From NCBI RefSeq assembly GCF_002940665.1, contig NZ_MIGY01000001.1:1054001-1118000 (forward strand): DNA of 64,000 bases, written 5' to 3'. A program made the translations under genes and the position numbers. Positions 38,189 through 48,118 of this stretch are shown here, one piece after another (the first letter of the stretch is position 1; each line of letters begins with the position of its first letter). This DNA is from Xanthomonas arboricola (GTDB lineage Bacteria > Pseudomonadota > Gammaproteobacteria > Xanthomonadales > Xanthomonadaceae). The notes under the pieces were generated by a model. That model did no database searches. It had not been told where the DNA came from and saw nothing but the letters and a program-made list of their open reading frames with translations.

Positions 38189-38350
38189 GGCGGTCTGGTT
38201 CCAGGAGTGCAGGCGTGAGTGTGAGGCCTGGCGACGCGCAAGCAAACCGGTCGGGGCGTGCGCACACATCGCCGGGGCTGATCTTCGCGGCGCGGGCCCG
38301 TATCCTGTGCGGCCGAAGACGGCCATCCCGGCCGCCATGACGCCTTTCCC

Positions 38351-38617
38351 ATGAGCGATACCCCTCCCGATCATCTGGCCATCGATGCACGCAGCCCGTT
38401 CCACAATGCCGATGCGCTCGGCCGCGGCGTCGGCGTGCGCTTCAACGGTGTCGAACGCGACAACGTCGAGGAGTATTCGGTCAGCGAAGGCTGGATCAAG
38501 GTGCAGGTCGGCAAGGCCCGCGACCGTCGCGGCAACCCGATGACGATGAAGATCAAGGGCGAAGTGGCAGCGTATTACCTGGACACCAAGCACGACGCCA
38601 AGCCGGCTGCCGAGTAA
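38351..38617 (+). CDS. DUF3297 family protein
   Basis: This 88-residue cytoplasmic protein matches DUF3297: HLAIDARSPFHNADALGRGV, GVRFNGVERDNVEEYSVSEG and WIKVQVGKARDRRGNPMTMK. The family is small, conserved in many proteobacteria, and of unknown function; some databases wrongly name it glutathione peroxidase. The ATG at 38351 lies 162 bases from the divergent gene at 38188. No ribosome-binding site stands out. Confidence 0.85.
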   Translation: MSDTPPDHLAIDARSPFHNADALGRGVGVRFNGVERDNVEEYSVSEGWIKVQVGKARDRRGNPMTMKIKGEVAAYYLDTKHDAKPAAE

Positions 38618-38686
38618 GCGCGGCCGGCAACACGACTTGACGTCAGGCTACGGCAGGCCGGCTGCTCTGTGCCCTGGCTGCAGGGC

Positions 38687-38782
38687 GCCCGCCCACCCTC
38701 GCGCGCGACACGCTGCAGGTACGTCCTCGTAAGCTCTTGCGCGGCATCCATGCCGCGTCAGGCCCCGCGACGGTGGGCGGGC
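38687..38782. repeat. 96-bp element with 17-bp terminal inverted repeats
   Basis: The ends are inverted repeats with one mismatch (GCCCGCCCACCCTCGCG at 38687-38703 and CGCGACGGTGGGCGGGC at 38766-38782). Inside is a second perfect hairpin, CGCGGCAT / ATGCCGCG (38740-38757). It looks like a REP or a miniature element. It lies in the 412-base gap 38618-39029, which otherwise has no credible gene. Confidence 0.7.
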
Positions 38783-39029
38783 AAGGACCCGTCGGGAATA
38801 TCGGTATGCATGGTTTTCAACATGACAACCGACCAACTCTCTAGCGTGGTGCCCTCGCCGATTGCGGGACCGTGTGGCGGCACGGATGCCGCCACCGAGC
38901 CCCCAGGGCCGGGTTCACGACGTGTCCCGCGAGCGGCGAGGGTGTCGCGCCCTCGACCCACTCGGCGTTGACCTGGACTTCCGACGGCAGCCACCAGGAT
39001 GCGGCCGGCAAAACCACTGCATTCACCAC

Positions 39030-39787
39030 TCAGGCCTTGAGCCGGTAACCGCTGCGGAAGATCGCCGCCACCATGCCCAGGCACACCAGCAGGAACAGGA
39101 ACGTCATGCCGGTGCTTACCGCGATGTGCACGTCGGCCTTGCCGTAGAAACTCCAGCGGAATCCGCTGATCAGGTACACCACCGGATTGAACAGGGTGAC
39201 CTTCTGCCACAGCGGCGGCAGCATGTTGATCGAGTAGAAACTGCCGCCCAGGAACGTCAGCGGCGTCACCACCATCAGCGGGATCACCTGCAGTTTTTCG
39301 AAGCCGTCGGCCCAGATGCCGATGATGAAACCGAACAGGCTGAAGGTCAGCGCAGTGAGCACCAGAAAGCCCAGCATCCACAGCGGATGCGCGATCTCGT
39401 AAGGCACGAACAGCCGTGCGGTGAGCAGGATCAGCAACCCCAGCAATACCGACTTGGTCGCCGCCGCGCCCACATAGCCGATCACGATCTCCCACCATGC
39501 CACCGGCGCCGACAGCACCTCGTAGATGGTGCCGGCCCAGCGCGGCATGTAGATGCCGAACGAGGCATTGGAAATGCTCTCGTTGAGCAAGGACAGCATC
39601 ACCAGCCCCGGTATGATGAAGGCGCCATAGCTGATGCCGTCGATGTCGCCCATGCGCGAGCCGATCGCCGCACCGAACACCACGAAATACAGCGAGGTCG
39701 ACAACACCGGCGAGGCGATCGACTGGGTCAGCGTGCGGAAGGCACGTGCCATCTCGAAGCGGTAGATCGCCGCGATCGCATGCCGGT

Positions 39788-39791
<4 letters not shown>
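39030..39791 (-). CDS. ABC-2 type exporter, permease subunit (YadH-like)
   Basis: This 253-residue inner-membrane protein has six helices in the ABC-2 pattern (starting [17 protein letters not shown], then [20 protein letters not shown] and [15 protein letters not shown]). It pairs with the ATPase encoded upstream, overlapping it by four bases. The family exports drugs, lipids or polysaccharides; the E. coli YadGH pair is of unknown substrate. The order ATPase-permease without a membrane-fusion protein is normal for this type. Confidence 0.92.
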
Positions 39792-40732
<941 letters not shown>

Positions 40733-40884
40733 GTCTTGTGCACTGGAACCATCAGCCGCACAGGGTAGGCCGTGCGCCATGAAGATGGGAGAAGTGCGGA
40801 TGGAATGGTGTCTTCCGGCGCGCGCCGGGGAGCCTCAGCGAACTGGACCGCGCACGCCTGCTGCCGTTTGCTGGCGCATCTCCC

Positions 40885-40953
40885 TGTAGGAACGCGCCTG
40901 CGCGCGATGGCGCTTTCCCGCCAATGCCCCATCGCGCCCAGGTGCGCTCCTAC
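40885..40953. repeat. Diverged copy of the 67-bp palindromic repeat
   Basis: It begins TGTAGGAACGCGCCTGCGCG and ends CAGGTGCGCTCCTAC; the arms match 37231-37297 but the loop differs (GATGGCGCTTTCCCGCCAAT). It lies upstream of the ABC exporter genes in the gap 40733-41016. Confidence 0.75.
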
Positions 40954-40980
40954 CCAGACACGGCAACCGCTGCTGCTCTT

Positions 40981-41010
40981 GCGATTCCCCAATCCCCAAT
41001 CCCGATTCCC
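40981..41010 (-). repeat. G-run repeat directly after the antiporter gene
   Basis: On the minus strand it reads GGGAATCGGGATTGGGGATT then GGGGAATC, starting six bases after the stop of the antiporter gene. It is another member of the family at 14218. Confidence 0.8.
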
Positions 41011-41016
41011 GCGCGC

Positions 41017-42654
41017 TCACGCGCGCTTGCGCGACTCGATCAGATCCAGATTGCGCACCAGCCGGCGCGACAGGTCATCGGAAATCTCGCGGCGCCTGGC
41101 CAGCTTGAACAACTCGTTGCGCTCGGCCACCAAGGCTGCATGGCGGAACTGGCGCAGCGCCTGTTCGTAGGCGCCGGCCTCTTCCGGATCGGTCTCGGCC
41201 ATGTCCACCGCACCGAGCTTGCGCTGATAGCGCTGGCTGACCTGGTTGGCGGCGGCGTTGTAGCGCTCGGCATGCTTGCTGCCGTCCACCAGCCGCTGAC
41301 GCAGCTTTTCCACCGCTTCCAGCGCCGCCTGCGATGCGGCCTTCACCGCCAGATCTTCCTTGAGCTGCTCATCTTCTTCCTCGGGCAATTCCAGCCCGCG
41401 CAGCAGCCGCGGCAAGGCCACACTGGCCACCAGCAACGATACCAGGATCACCGACGCGGCCAGGAAGATCGCCAGCTGGCGGGCCGGAAACGGCGAGCCG
41501 TCCTCCAGCATCAGCGGCAGCGTGAGCACGCCGGCCAGGGTGATCGCACCGCGCACGCCGGCCAGCGACACCGCCACCACGATCCGCCACGGCGGGCTGA
41601 CATGCTGCTCGCCGCGCCACTGCGCCTTGAAGATGTTCCAGCGCAGCGACAGGAACACCCATACGAAACGCAACGCCATCAGGCTGGCGCTGATGGTGGC
41701 CACGTACACCGCCAGCCACCACGGATTGAGGTGCCCAGCCTCCTGCACGCTGCGCACCGCCCCGTCCAGGATGCCCGGCAACTGTTCGCCCAGCAGCACG
41801 AAGATGATGCCGTTGAAGGTGAACTGCACCGTGTCCCACACCGCCGAGCGCTGCAGGCGCATATTGCCCGGCGCGTTGCCGGCCATTTCCACGTAGCTCA
41901 TGGTGACGCCGGCGGCCACTGCGGCCAGGATGCCGGAAGCATGGAAGGCCTCGGCCAGCAGATAGGCCGCGAACGGTGTCAGCAGATTGACCAGGATCGC
42001 CGAACCCGGCTCCTCGCCGAAATGGCGCCAGATCCAGGCCTGGATGCGGCTCAGGCCGAACGTGGTGGCCACGCCCAGCGCCAGCCCGGCCAATGCCACC
42101 CACAGGAAGGTCAGCGAGGCGGTGGCGATCGAGAAGCTCCCGGTCAGCACCGCGGCCACCGCGAACTGGAAGCACACCAGTCCGGAGGCATCGTTGAGCA
42201 GGGACTCGCCTTCCAGGATGTGCATCAGCCGCTTGGGGATCGGCACCTTGGAGGCGATCGAGGACACCGCCACCGGATCGGTCGGCGAGATGATCGCTGC
42301 CAGCGCGAAGGCCACCGCCAGCGGCATCGCCGGGATCAGCCAATGGATCAGCAGGCCCGCACCGATCACGGTGAACACCACCAGACCCAGCGCCAGCTCG
42401 AGGATGGCCGCCTTGTCGCGGAACAGGCCTTGTTTGGGAATGCGCCAGCCATCCAGAAACAGCAACGGCGGCAGGAACAACAGGAAGAACAGCTCCGGTT
42501 CCAGCTCGTGCCCGGCATCGAACACACCCGAGACCACCGCGCCAAGCGCGATCTGCACCAACGGCAGGGGCAACGAGAACGGCAGGATGCGGATCAGATA
42601 ACCGCTGGCCGCGACCGCCAGCAACATGGCGAGGACGACATCGATCGAATGCAT
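41017..42654 (-). CDS. CPA1 family Na+/H+ antiporter
   Basis: This 545-residue inner-membrane antiporter has about twelve helices, with the CPA1 blocks LFFLLFLPPLLFLDGWRIPK, ALAAIISPTDPVAVSSIASK, LEGESLLNDASGLVCFQFAV (ion-binding Asp) and AGVRGAITLAGVLTLPL. A cytoplasmic tail of about 120 residues follows (HVSPPWRIV onward is membrane; EEEDEQLKEDLAVKAASQ begins the helical tail). It resembles YjcE/NhaP-type exchangers involved in pH and sodium homeostasis. No partner gene is adjacent. Confidence 0.93.
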   Translation of the reverse strand: MHSIDVVLAMLLAVAASGYLIRILPFSLPLPLVQIALGAVVSGVFDAGHELEPELFFLLFLPPLLFLDGWRIPKQGLFRDKAAILELALGLVVFTVIGAGLLIHWLIPAMPLAVAFALAAIISPTDPVAVSSIASKVPIPKRLMHILEGESLLNDASGLVCFQFAVAAVLTGSFSIATASLTFLWVALAGLALGVATTFGLSRIQAWIWRHFGEEPGSAILVNLLTPFAAYLLAEAFHASGILAAVAAGVTMSYVEMAGNAPGNMRLQRSAVWDTVQFTFNGIIFVLLGEQLPGILDGAVRSVQEAGHLNPWWLAVYVATISASLMALRFVWVFLSLRWNIFKAQWRGEQHVSPPWRIVVAVSLAGVRGAITLAGVLTLPLMLEDGSPFPARQLAIFLAASVILVSLLVASVALPRLLRGLELPEEEDEQLKEDLAVKAASQAALEAVEKLRQRLVDGSKHAERYNAAANQVSQRYQRKLGAVDMAETDPEEAGAYEQALRQFRHAALVAERNELFKLARRREISDDLSRRLVRNLDLIESRKRA

Positions 42655-43256
42655 GGAAAACCCGGAAGAAGAAGCGGCGCGCGCGTACGGCATCGCATCG
42701 TGCAACGCACCATCACGCGCCTACGGGAACATACCGGTTTGCACGCGACGATGAAACCTTTGCGCCACCTCGCCCGGCTTGCCGTGTGGCAGGGCAGATC
42801 TGCATTCAGGGCCTGGCAATGCCGCGCGGTCGCCGATCGGCATCGACCCGGCGCTGTTGGATACGCCAGCGGACGGACGCGCGGACCCGACGTTGCCAAT
42901 CCCCTCCGACCAACCACCGTGGCACTTGCCGGTAGCTGTCGTTCGCCATGCATCGCGCACACCTGCGCCGGCTCGGCACTGACTGGACAGCGGCAGGTCG
43001 ATCGCGTCCTGCCGGCAATCGCACCTGGACCTGCATCACCTGAGTTCCAACCACCGACAGATCATGGCGTTGCAGCTGCCGCATGAGCGCGGCGACCGCA
43101 ACAAGCGGCATCGATGCCTCCTGCATCTCGCGCTCGCCCAGCGCAGCGCCGGTCAGCCGGTGTAAAAACCGCGTGATGCATCCGCGCTGCATCCACCCGC
43201 GTATCCAGGACGACGATTGCCATCCAGGCAGTTGCTTACCCAAGGATCGATGCCTC
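42655..43256. other. Non-coding gap before the fasciclin gene
   Basis: These 602 bases carry only open frames with shadow-like composition on both strands. I see no repeat family member or strong hairpin. AAGG at about 43241 may be the ribosome-binding site of the fasciclin gene. Promoters for both flanking genes are expected here but none is clear. Confidence 0.4.
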
Positions 43257-43814
43257 ATGAAGACCTCATTCCAGTCGCTTGCCGTCGCCACTGCCATTGC
43301 CCTGACCAGCGCCATGGCCCCTGCCTACGCCGCATCGAACCCGACCGTGGGCGGTGCGCCGATGCTGGTGACCAAGGACATCGTCGACAACGCCGTCAAC
43401 TCCAAGGACCACACCACCCTGGTGGCGGCGGTCAAGGCCGCCGGCCTGGTCGACACGCTGAAGGGGCCCGGCCCGTTCACCGTGTTCGCACCCACCAATG
43501 CCGCATTTGCCGCACTGCCGGCCGGCACGGTGGACACGTTGCTCAAGCCCGAATCCAAGCCCATGCTGACCAAGGTGCTGACCTATCACGTGGTACCGGG
43601 CAAGGTCGACGCTGCATCGCTGATCGCCAAGATCAAGGCCGGCGGCGGCAGCGCCACGCTGACCACCGTGCAGGGCGAGGCACTGACCGCAAAGCTCAAC
43701 GGCAAGAAGGTCACCATCACCGATGCCAAGGGCAACACCGCCAACGTCACCATTGCCGATGTCATGCAGAGCAATGGCGTGATCCATGTGGTCGACAAGG
43801 TGTTGATGCCGTAA
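43257..43814 (+). CDS. Secreted fasciclin (FAS1) domain protein
   Basis: This 185-residue protein has a signal peptide (MKTSFQSLAVATAIALTSAM, cleavage near AYA) and one FAS1 domain. The H1 motif is FTVFAPTNAAFAALP, followed by LTKVLTYHVVPGKV and the H2 end SNGVIHVVDKVLMP. FAS1 domains mediate adhesion or matrix contacts; bacterial single-domain forms are usually periplasmic or secreted. About 230 bases of untranslated sequence follow before a strong terminator. Confidence 0.92.
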   Translation: MKTSFQSLAVATAIALTSAMAPAYAASNPTVGGAPMLVTKDIVDNAVNSKDHTTLVAAVKAAGLVDTLKGPGPFTVFAPTNAAFAALPAGTVDTLLKPESKPMLTKVLTYHVVPGKVDAASLIAKIKAGGGSATLTTVQGEALTAKLNGKKVTITDAKGNTANVTIADVMQSNGVIHVVDKVLMP

Positions 43815-44023
43815 GCGCAGCCTCTACCTGAAGCAGGCAGCTGCATGTGCGTGACCTCCATCGGCGGAACCGAGCCGGGTGACGCGCTGCAGACACTGTC
43901 GAATCGTTGCATCCGCGCGTGTCTGGAAACTGGGTCCAGGCAGCGCCACCGCACCGCAAAGCGGCGGTGAGGGGTCACTGGCCCGCCAGTGATCTCACTT
44001 GGTGTCATCGTTCTCCGACACCG
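43815..44023 (+). ncRNA. Structured 3' untranslated region or possible small RNA
   Basis: The stretch between the fasciclin stop and the terminator at 44024 is unusually long for a terminator distance. It contains a near-perfect hairpin TCACTGGC / GCCAGTGA (43976-43993) and other G/C-rich pairings. It may be a long 3' UTR, or carry a small RNA sharing the terminator. No promoter is clear. Confidence 0.3.
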
Positions 44024-44051
44024 TGCGCGTGCACTTGCACGCGCATTTTTT
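44024..44051 (+). terminator. Strong rho-independent terminator
   Basis: A 9-bp stem TGCGCGTGC / GCACGCGCA with an ACTT loop is followed by six T. It ends plus-strand transcription, from fasciclin or from a small RNA, and its T run overlaps the stop codon of the converging udgX-like gene. Confidence 0.92.
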
Positions 44052-45492
44052 ATCTACTCGCCATGCGCTGATCTGCAGCGATCGGTGCATCCAGCAACTG
44101 GCGCAGGTCCTCGACAAATCCGCGGTAGCCTTCCTCGCGCGCGGCCTCCGAGCCTTGCCGCAACACCCAGGAGGGATGCACGGTGGCCAGCACCGGCGTG
44201 CCGTCGTCCAGCCGCTGCCACTGGCCGCGCTGCTGCATCAAGCGGAAGCCGTTTCCCAACACCGCCTGTGCGGCGGTTGCGCCCAGGCACACGATCTGCG
44301 CCGGACGCAGCTGCGCGCGTTCGGCATGCAACCAGCCACTGCAGGCTTGCACATGCGACCGTTCCGGATTGCGATGCAGCCGCCGCTTGCCGCGCTGCTC
44401 GAAACGGAAATGCTTGACCGCATTGGTCACGTAGACCGTGGCGCGGTCGACGCCGATCTCGCCCAGCGCCATGTTGAACAAACGCCCGGCCGGCCCGACG
44501 AACGGACGCCCGCTCAGATCCTCTTCGTCGCCGGGCTGCTCGCCGATCACCATCACCGACGCGTCGCTCGGTCCTTCGCCGAATACCGTCTGCGTTGCCG
44601 GTTGCCATAACGCGCAGCGCCGGCAATCGCGCGCGGCCACGCGCAACTGCGCCAGGTTTTGCGTGACCACTTCCGGGGTCGGCGGCGGCGCCGCCGGCAC
44701 TCGCCGCCTCACCGGTTCGGGCGCACGCTCGGCCATCTCGCGCACGCGCACACCCGCCTCGCGGATCAGCTCCGGCAACAGGCTCGCCTCGGGCAGGTTC
44801 TTCCAGTATTTCTGCGGCATTTCCTGCCGCATCATGGTCGGGTTGAGTCGCGCCGGATTGAAGATATGCGCGTAATAGGTACGCCAGAGCATCTCCTGCG
44901 CATCGTCGGCCGGCACCTGAGTGCGCACGGCGCCTTCGCCGAACGTCAACGCCTCGCCGTCCCAGCGCACGCTGCGATATGGGGTGAGGATCGCCCAGCG
45001 CATGCCGGCGAAGCGGCGCGCGAAAAACGGCGCCACCCGATCCACGATCCAATGTTCGGGCTCGAACCACGCCACGAAGTCTTCCTCTTGCACCGGCAAA
45101 CGCCGAAAGCGTACGAACGCCTTCATCTTGTGGGTGTCGCGCTGCACCGCCTTTTGCCACTGCGTCACCCGATGCACGTCGACATCGGTGGCCCGCTCCA
45201 GCAGCGCGCGTTCCCCGCACGCCACCCGCCACAACAACCGGTACAGCACCGCGTAGCGCTGCGGATCGCGGTGACACAACACCGCCCCCGCCATCTGCAG
45301 GAACTGCGCCGATACCCGCGGCGGCGCAGCCACGGCCGGCAAATCCGGCAGCCCCTGCCCCATCAACAAGCCGCCCTGCGCTCCGCCATTCCACGCGATG
45401 GCGTCGGGCTCCACCTGCGCGCACCAGCCCGCCCGCGCCAGCGCACGCCATGCTTCAAGGCTCCAACCCGGCTCGACGTCAGCGTTGTACAT
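44050..45492 (-). CDS. DUF4130-UdgX family uracil-DNA-binding/repair protein
   Basis: This 480-residue protein joins two domains. The N-terminal part (about 60-260) is DUF4130-like (RLLWRVACGERALLERATDV; QREMPQKYWKNLP in variant form). The C-terminal 190 residues form a UDG-superfamily domain: motif A GEQPGDEEDLSGRPFVGPAG (317-336), KRRLH (369-373) and HPSWVLR (439-445). In UdgX the KRRIH histidine forms a covalent bond with deoxyuridine in DNA; here H373 is kept, with Leu for Ile. The expected role is to trap or excise uracil in DNA. A radical-SAM gene lies upstream in the same direction. Confidence 0.9.
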   Translation of the reverse strand: MYNADVEPGWSLEAWRALARAGWCAQVEPDAIAWNGGAQGGLLMGQGLPDLPAVAAPPRVSAQFLQMAGAVLCHRDPQRYAVLYRLLWRVACGERALLERATDVDVHRVTQWQKAVQRDTHKMKAFVRFRRLPVQEEDFVAWFEPEHWIVDRVAPFFARRFAGMRWAILTPYRSVRWDGEALTFGEGAVRTQVPADDAQEMLWRTYYAHIFNPARLNPTMMRQEMPQKYWKNLPEASLLPELIREAGVRVREMAERAPEPVRRRVPAAPPPTPEVVTQNLAQLRVAARDCRRCALWQPATQTVFGEGPSDASVMVIGEQPGDEEDLSGRPFVGPAGRLFNMALGEIGVDRATVYVTNAVKHFRFEQRGKRRLHRNPERSHVQACSGWLHAERAQLRPAQIVCLGATAAQAVLGNGFRLMQQRGQWQRLDDGTPVLATVHPSWVLRQGSEAAREEGYRGFVEDLRQLLDAPIAADQRMASR

Positions 45493-45515
45493 CGCGGTGG
45501 TCAGGATTGCAGAGG

Positions 45516-45546
45516 TGGGAGTGGGGATTGGGAATTGGGGATTCGC
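45516..45546 (+). repeat. G-run repeat upstream of the udgX-like gene
   Basis: The sequence GGGAGTGGGGATTGGGAATT followed by GGGGATTCG is a member of the G-run family, but here it lies in the 202-base gap between the radical-SAM and udgX-like genes, with the C-rich strand on their transcript. It is not beside a stop codon on the G-rich strand. Confidence 0.75.
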
Positions 45547-45694
45547 AAGGCGTCGTGTTCCTGTGTCAGCACTGGTGTTCGGTGGCAGCTTCGCGCCTGA
45601 TGCGCCCCTTATCCGCGCTTCGGGCAGCTTGCCCGGCAACAGGGAGAGGCCAGCGGAAGCGGTGGGGCGCCGATGCCGGCGGCCAGCTGCGGTT

Positions 45695-46939
45695 TCAATC
45701 GAACAGACTCGCCTGCCTGGGCGCCGGCGCCAATTGCGCGCGCAACCGCACCGGATCGTCCAGGCGCTGGCGCGGATGATGATCCAGCACGCTCACAAAC
45801 GGCAGCAGCTTCTTCATCGGCACCCGCAACCGCGCCAGGTCCCCCACCCGCAACCGCGCATGCCGGCGCGACAACAACAGGCGCTCCACATTGCGCGTGC
45901 CCAGGCCTGGCACCCGCAGCAGCATCTCGCGCGGCGCCGCGTTCAGATCCACCGGAAAACGCTCCGGATTGCGTAGCGCCCATGCCAGCTTCGGATCCAC
46001 GTCCAGATCGAGCATGCCGCTGGACTGCGCCGGTGCGATCTCCTCCACGCTGAACGCGTAGAAGCGCAGTAACCAGTCGGCCTGATACAGCCGGTGCTCA
46101 CGCTGCAACGGCGGTGCCTGCAGCGGCAATTTGGACGAGGCATCCGGGATCGGGCTGAAGGCCGAGTAGTACACCCGGCGCATCCGGTAATTGCCATAGA
46201 GATTGTGGCTGGTGTCCAGGATGCTGCGGTCGTTGGCATCGTCGGCGCCGACAATCATCTGCGTGCTCTGGCCAGCCGGCGCAAAGCGCGGCGGCTTGGC
46301 GCGGCGCAGCTTTTCGGCCTTGCGCTCCAGCTGGTTTTCTTCGATGCGCCAACGCAACTCGCCCATTGCCGAACGGATGCCGCCGACACTTTTCTCCGGC
46401 GCCAGCAACGTCAATCCCTGCTCGGTCGGCAGCTCCACGTTGATGCTCAACCGGTCGGCATAGCGGCCGGCGGCGGCCAACAATTCCGGCGATGCATCGG
46501 GGATGGTCTTGAGGTGGATGTAGCCGGCGAAGTGATGCACCTCGCGCAGCTGCCGCGCCACCTCCACCAGCTGCTCCATCGTGTAATCGGAGTTGCGGAT
46601 GATGCCGCTGGACAGGAACAGGCCTTCAATGTAATTGCGCTTGTAGAAGTCCAGCGTCAGCGTGACCACTTCTTCCGGCGTGAAGCGCGCACGGCGCACG
46701 TTGCTGGATACGCGGTTGACGCAATACGCGCAATCGAACACGCAGAAATTGGTGAGCAGGATCTTCAACAGCGACACGCAGCGGCCGTCGGGCGTGTACG
46801 AGTGGCAGATGCCCATGCCCTCGGTGCTACCGATCCCACCGGTGCCGAGCGAATTGCGCTTGTTCGCGCCGCTGGAGGCGCAGGACGCGTCGTATTTGGC
46901 CGCATCGGCCAGCACTGCGAGTTTGTCGAGGATTTTCAC
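45695..46939 (-). CDS. Putative DNA modification/repair radical SAM protein
   Basis: This 414-residue protein has a radical SAM core with C66-x3-C70-x2-C73 (NFCVFDCAYCVNR) for the 4Fe-4S cluster, preceded by GIGSTEGMGICHSYTPDGRC. The barrel continues with GLFLSSGIIRNSDYTMEQLV and RLSINVELPTEQGL. The C-terminus has a helix-hairpin-helix (330-359, LLRVPGLGTRNVERLLLSRR), a DNA-contact motif. It belongs to the family regularly found next to UdgX/DUF4130, thought to act on DNA, but its reaction is unknown. GTG at 46939 is used as start. Confidence 0.9.
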   Translation of the reverse strand: MKILDKLAVLADAAKYDASCASSGANKRNSLGTGGIGSTEGMGICHSYTPDGRCVSLLKILLTNFCVFDCAYCVNRVSSNVRRARFTPEEVVTLTLDFYKRNYIEGLFLSSGIIRNSDYTMEQLVEVARQLREVHHFAGYIHLKTIPDASPELLAAAGRYADRLSINVELPTEQGLTLLAPEKSVGGIRSAMGELRWRIEENQLERKAEKLRRAKPPRFAPAGQSTQMIVGADDANDRSILDTSHNLYGNYRMRRVYYSAFSPIPDASSKLPLQAPPLQREHRLYQADWLLRFYAFSVEEIAPAQSSGMLDLDVDPKLAWALRNPERFPVDLNAAPREMLLRVPGLGTRNVERLLLSRRHARLRVGDLARLRVPMKKLLPFVSVLDHHPRQRLDDPVRLRAQLAPAPRQASLFD

Positions 46940-47256
46940 GCAAGCAGCATGTCGCGAAGGCGTCTCAGCCTGTGAGACTGCACGGCACTTCATCGTGAAT
47001 GCTTCAGAGCGCTGCGCTGCCGGCCCTTGCGGGCAGCATGCCTTGTCGCTGCGGGTCGGTGTGCCGTAGGTACCAGGCCGTATCGCCATGGGTCTTGCCT
47101 GGTGTAGCCATTGCACCACAGCGGTTTGCAGCGGCAGTAACTGGCCACATGCCATGGCTTGCAGGCGGCTGGGCAGTGCCTCGGGATTGCGGGGCCGGCA
47201 TGCCGCCTGCACCGTCGATGACAGCGACGGTGCAGGCGTGCTGCGATCGCCTGGAC
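46940..47256. other. Gap between the radical SAM and ygiD genes
   Basis: These 317 bases carry a 13-bp hairpin at 47205-47237 (listed separately) and no credible gene. The radical-SAM promoter should lie near 46950-47100, but no -10/-35 pair is convincing. Confidence 0.4.
47205..47237 (-). terminator. Hairpin ending the doxX-ygiD operon
   Basis: A perfect 13-bp stem GCCTGCACCGTCG / CGACGGTGCAGGC with a seven-base loop lies 20 bases past the ygiD stop. There is no T run after it, so termination is likely but may need Rho. Confidence 0.55.
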
Positions 47257-48087
47257 TCAGGCGGCGGCCGGGCCCGCAAGCGCGCGATCATCACCGGGAT
47301 CGCCGTCGAACCGGTAGATATCCATCGCCAGAAACCCCGCGTCGATGCCGGCATCGATGCGTTGCGCGCCGAGCCGGTCGGCGCCGGCGGCGCCCATCGC
47401 CACATACAGCGGCAACAGGTGCTCGTCGGTGGGATGCGCCCGTGCGGCATGCGGTGCCTGCCGGCGATAGTCCAGCAACGCGGCGATGTCGTCCTCCACC
47501 AGTTTGCGCTCGGTCCACTCGATGAAGGGCCGCACATAGGGCGCCTCGCGCTCGGCGCTGTAGCCGTGGCGGAAGTCGTGCAGGTTATGGGTGATGCTGC
47601 CCGAGCCGATCACCAGCACCCCGTCCTCGCGCAGCGGCGCCAGCGCGCGACCGACCGCAAACTGGTGCGCCGGTCCCAGCTCGGGCTGGATCGACACCGA
47701 CACCACCGGGATGTCGGCGGTCGGATACAGCAGGCGCAGCGGCACCCACACGCCATGATCGAAGCCGCGCTGCGGATCCAGATGCGGATGCAGGCCGGCC
47801 TGCTCCAGCCGGCGCAGGATCTGCTGCGCCAGCGCCGGCTCGCCGGGCGCGGGATATTCCAGCTCGTACAGCGGCGCCGGGAAGCCGCCGAAGTCATGAA
47901 TGGTGGGCGGCCGCGCCGCGCCGCTGACCAGTGGGCGGCGGCCCAGCCAGTGCGCGGACGCAACGACGATCGCGCGCGGCCGCGGCAAGGCCTGCGCGAG
48001 CTCGGCCAGGCGCTCGCCGACCTGCCCCGGCTGCAATGCAGTCATTGGCGATCCGTGCGAGATGTACAGGGAAGGCAAACGGGTCAT
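47257..48087 (-). CDS. ygiD: 4,5-DOPA dioxygenase-like extradiol dioxygenase (YgiD family)
   Basis: This 276-residue class III ring-cleaving dioxygenase (LigB fold) shows the metal-binding SHGSP near the N-terminus, the block VASAHWLGRRPLV, FDHGVWVPLRLLYP and VIGSGSITHNLHDF. YgiD of E. coli opens the ring of DOPA and is a zinc-dependent family member; the natural substrate in this genus is unknown. The GAGGAG before the ATG at 48087 is strong. It lies 31 bases after doxX and divergent from a LysR gene. Confidence 0.9.
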   Translation of the reverse strand: MTRLPSLYISHGSPMTALQPGQVGERLAELAQALPRPRAIVVASAHWLGRRPLVSGAARPPTIHDFGGFPAPLYELEYPAPGEPALAQQILRRLEQAGLHPHLDPQRGFDHGVWVPLRLLYPTADIPVVSVSIQPELGPAHQFAVGRALAPLREDGVLVIGSGSITHNLHDFRHGYSAEREAPYVRPFIEWTERKLVEDDIAALLDYRRQAPHAARAHPTDEHLLPLYVAMGAAGADRLGAQRIDAGIDAGFLAMDIYRFDGDPGDDRALAGPAAA

Positions 48088-48118
48088 GGCGCACTCCTCG
48101 AAAGAACGACAGGCAGCC

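Noticed and set aside
38841-39029. 62-codon minus-strand frame after the ABC permease
   Set aside because: No ribosome-binding site, mixed composition, no recognisable domain; start overlaps only an intergenic region with repeats.
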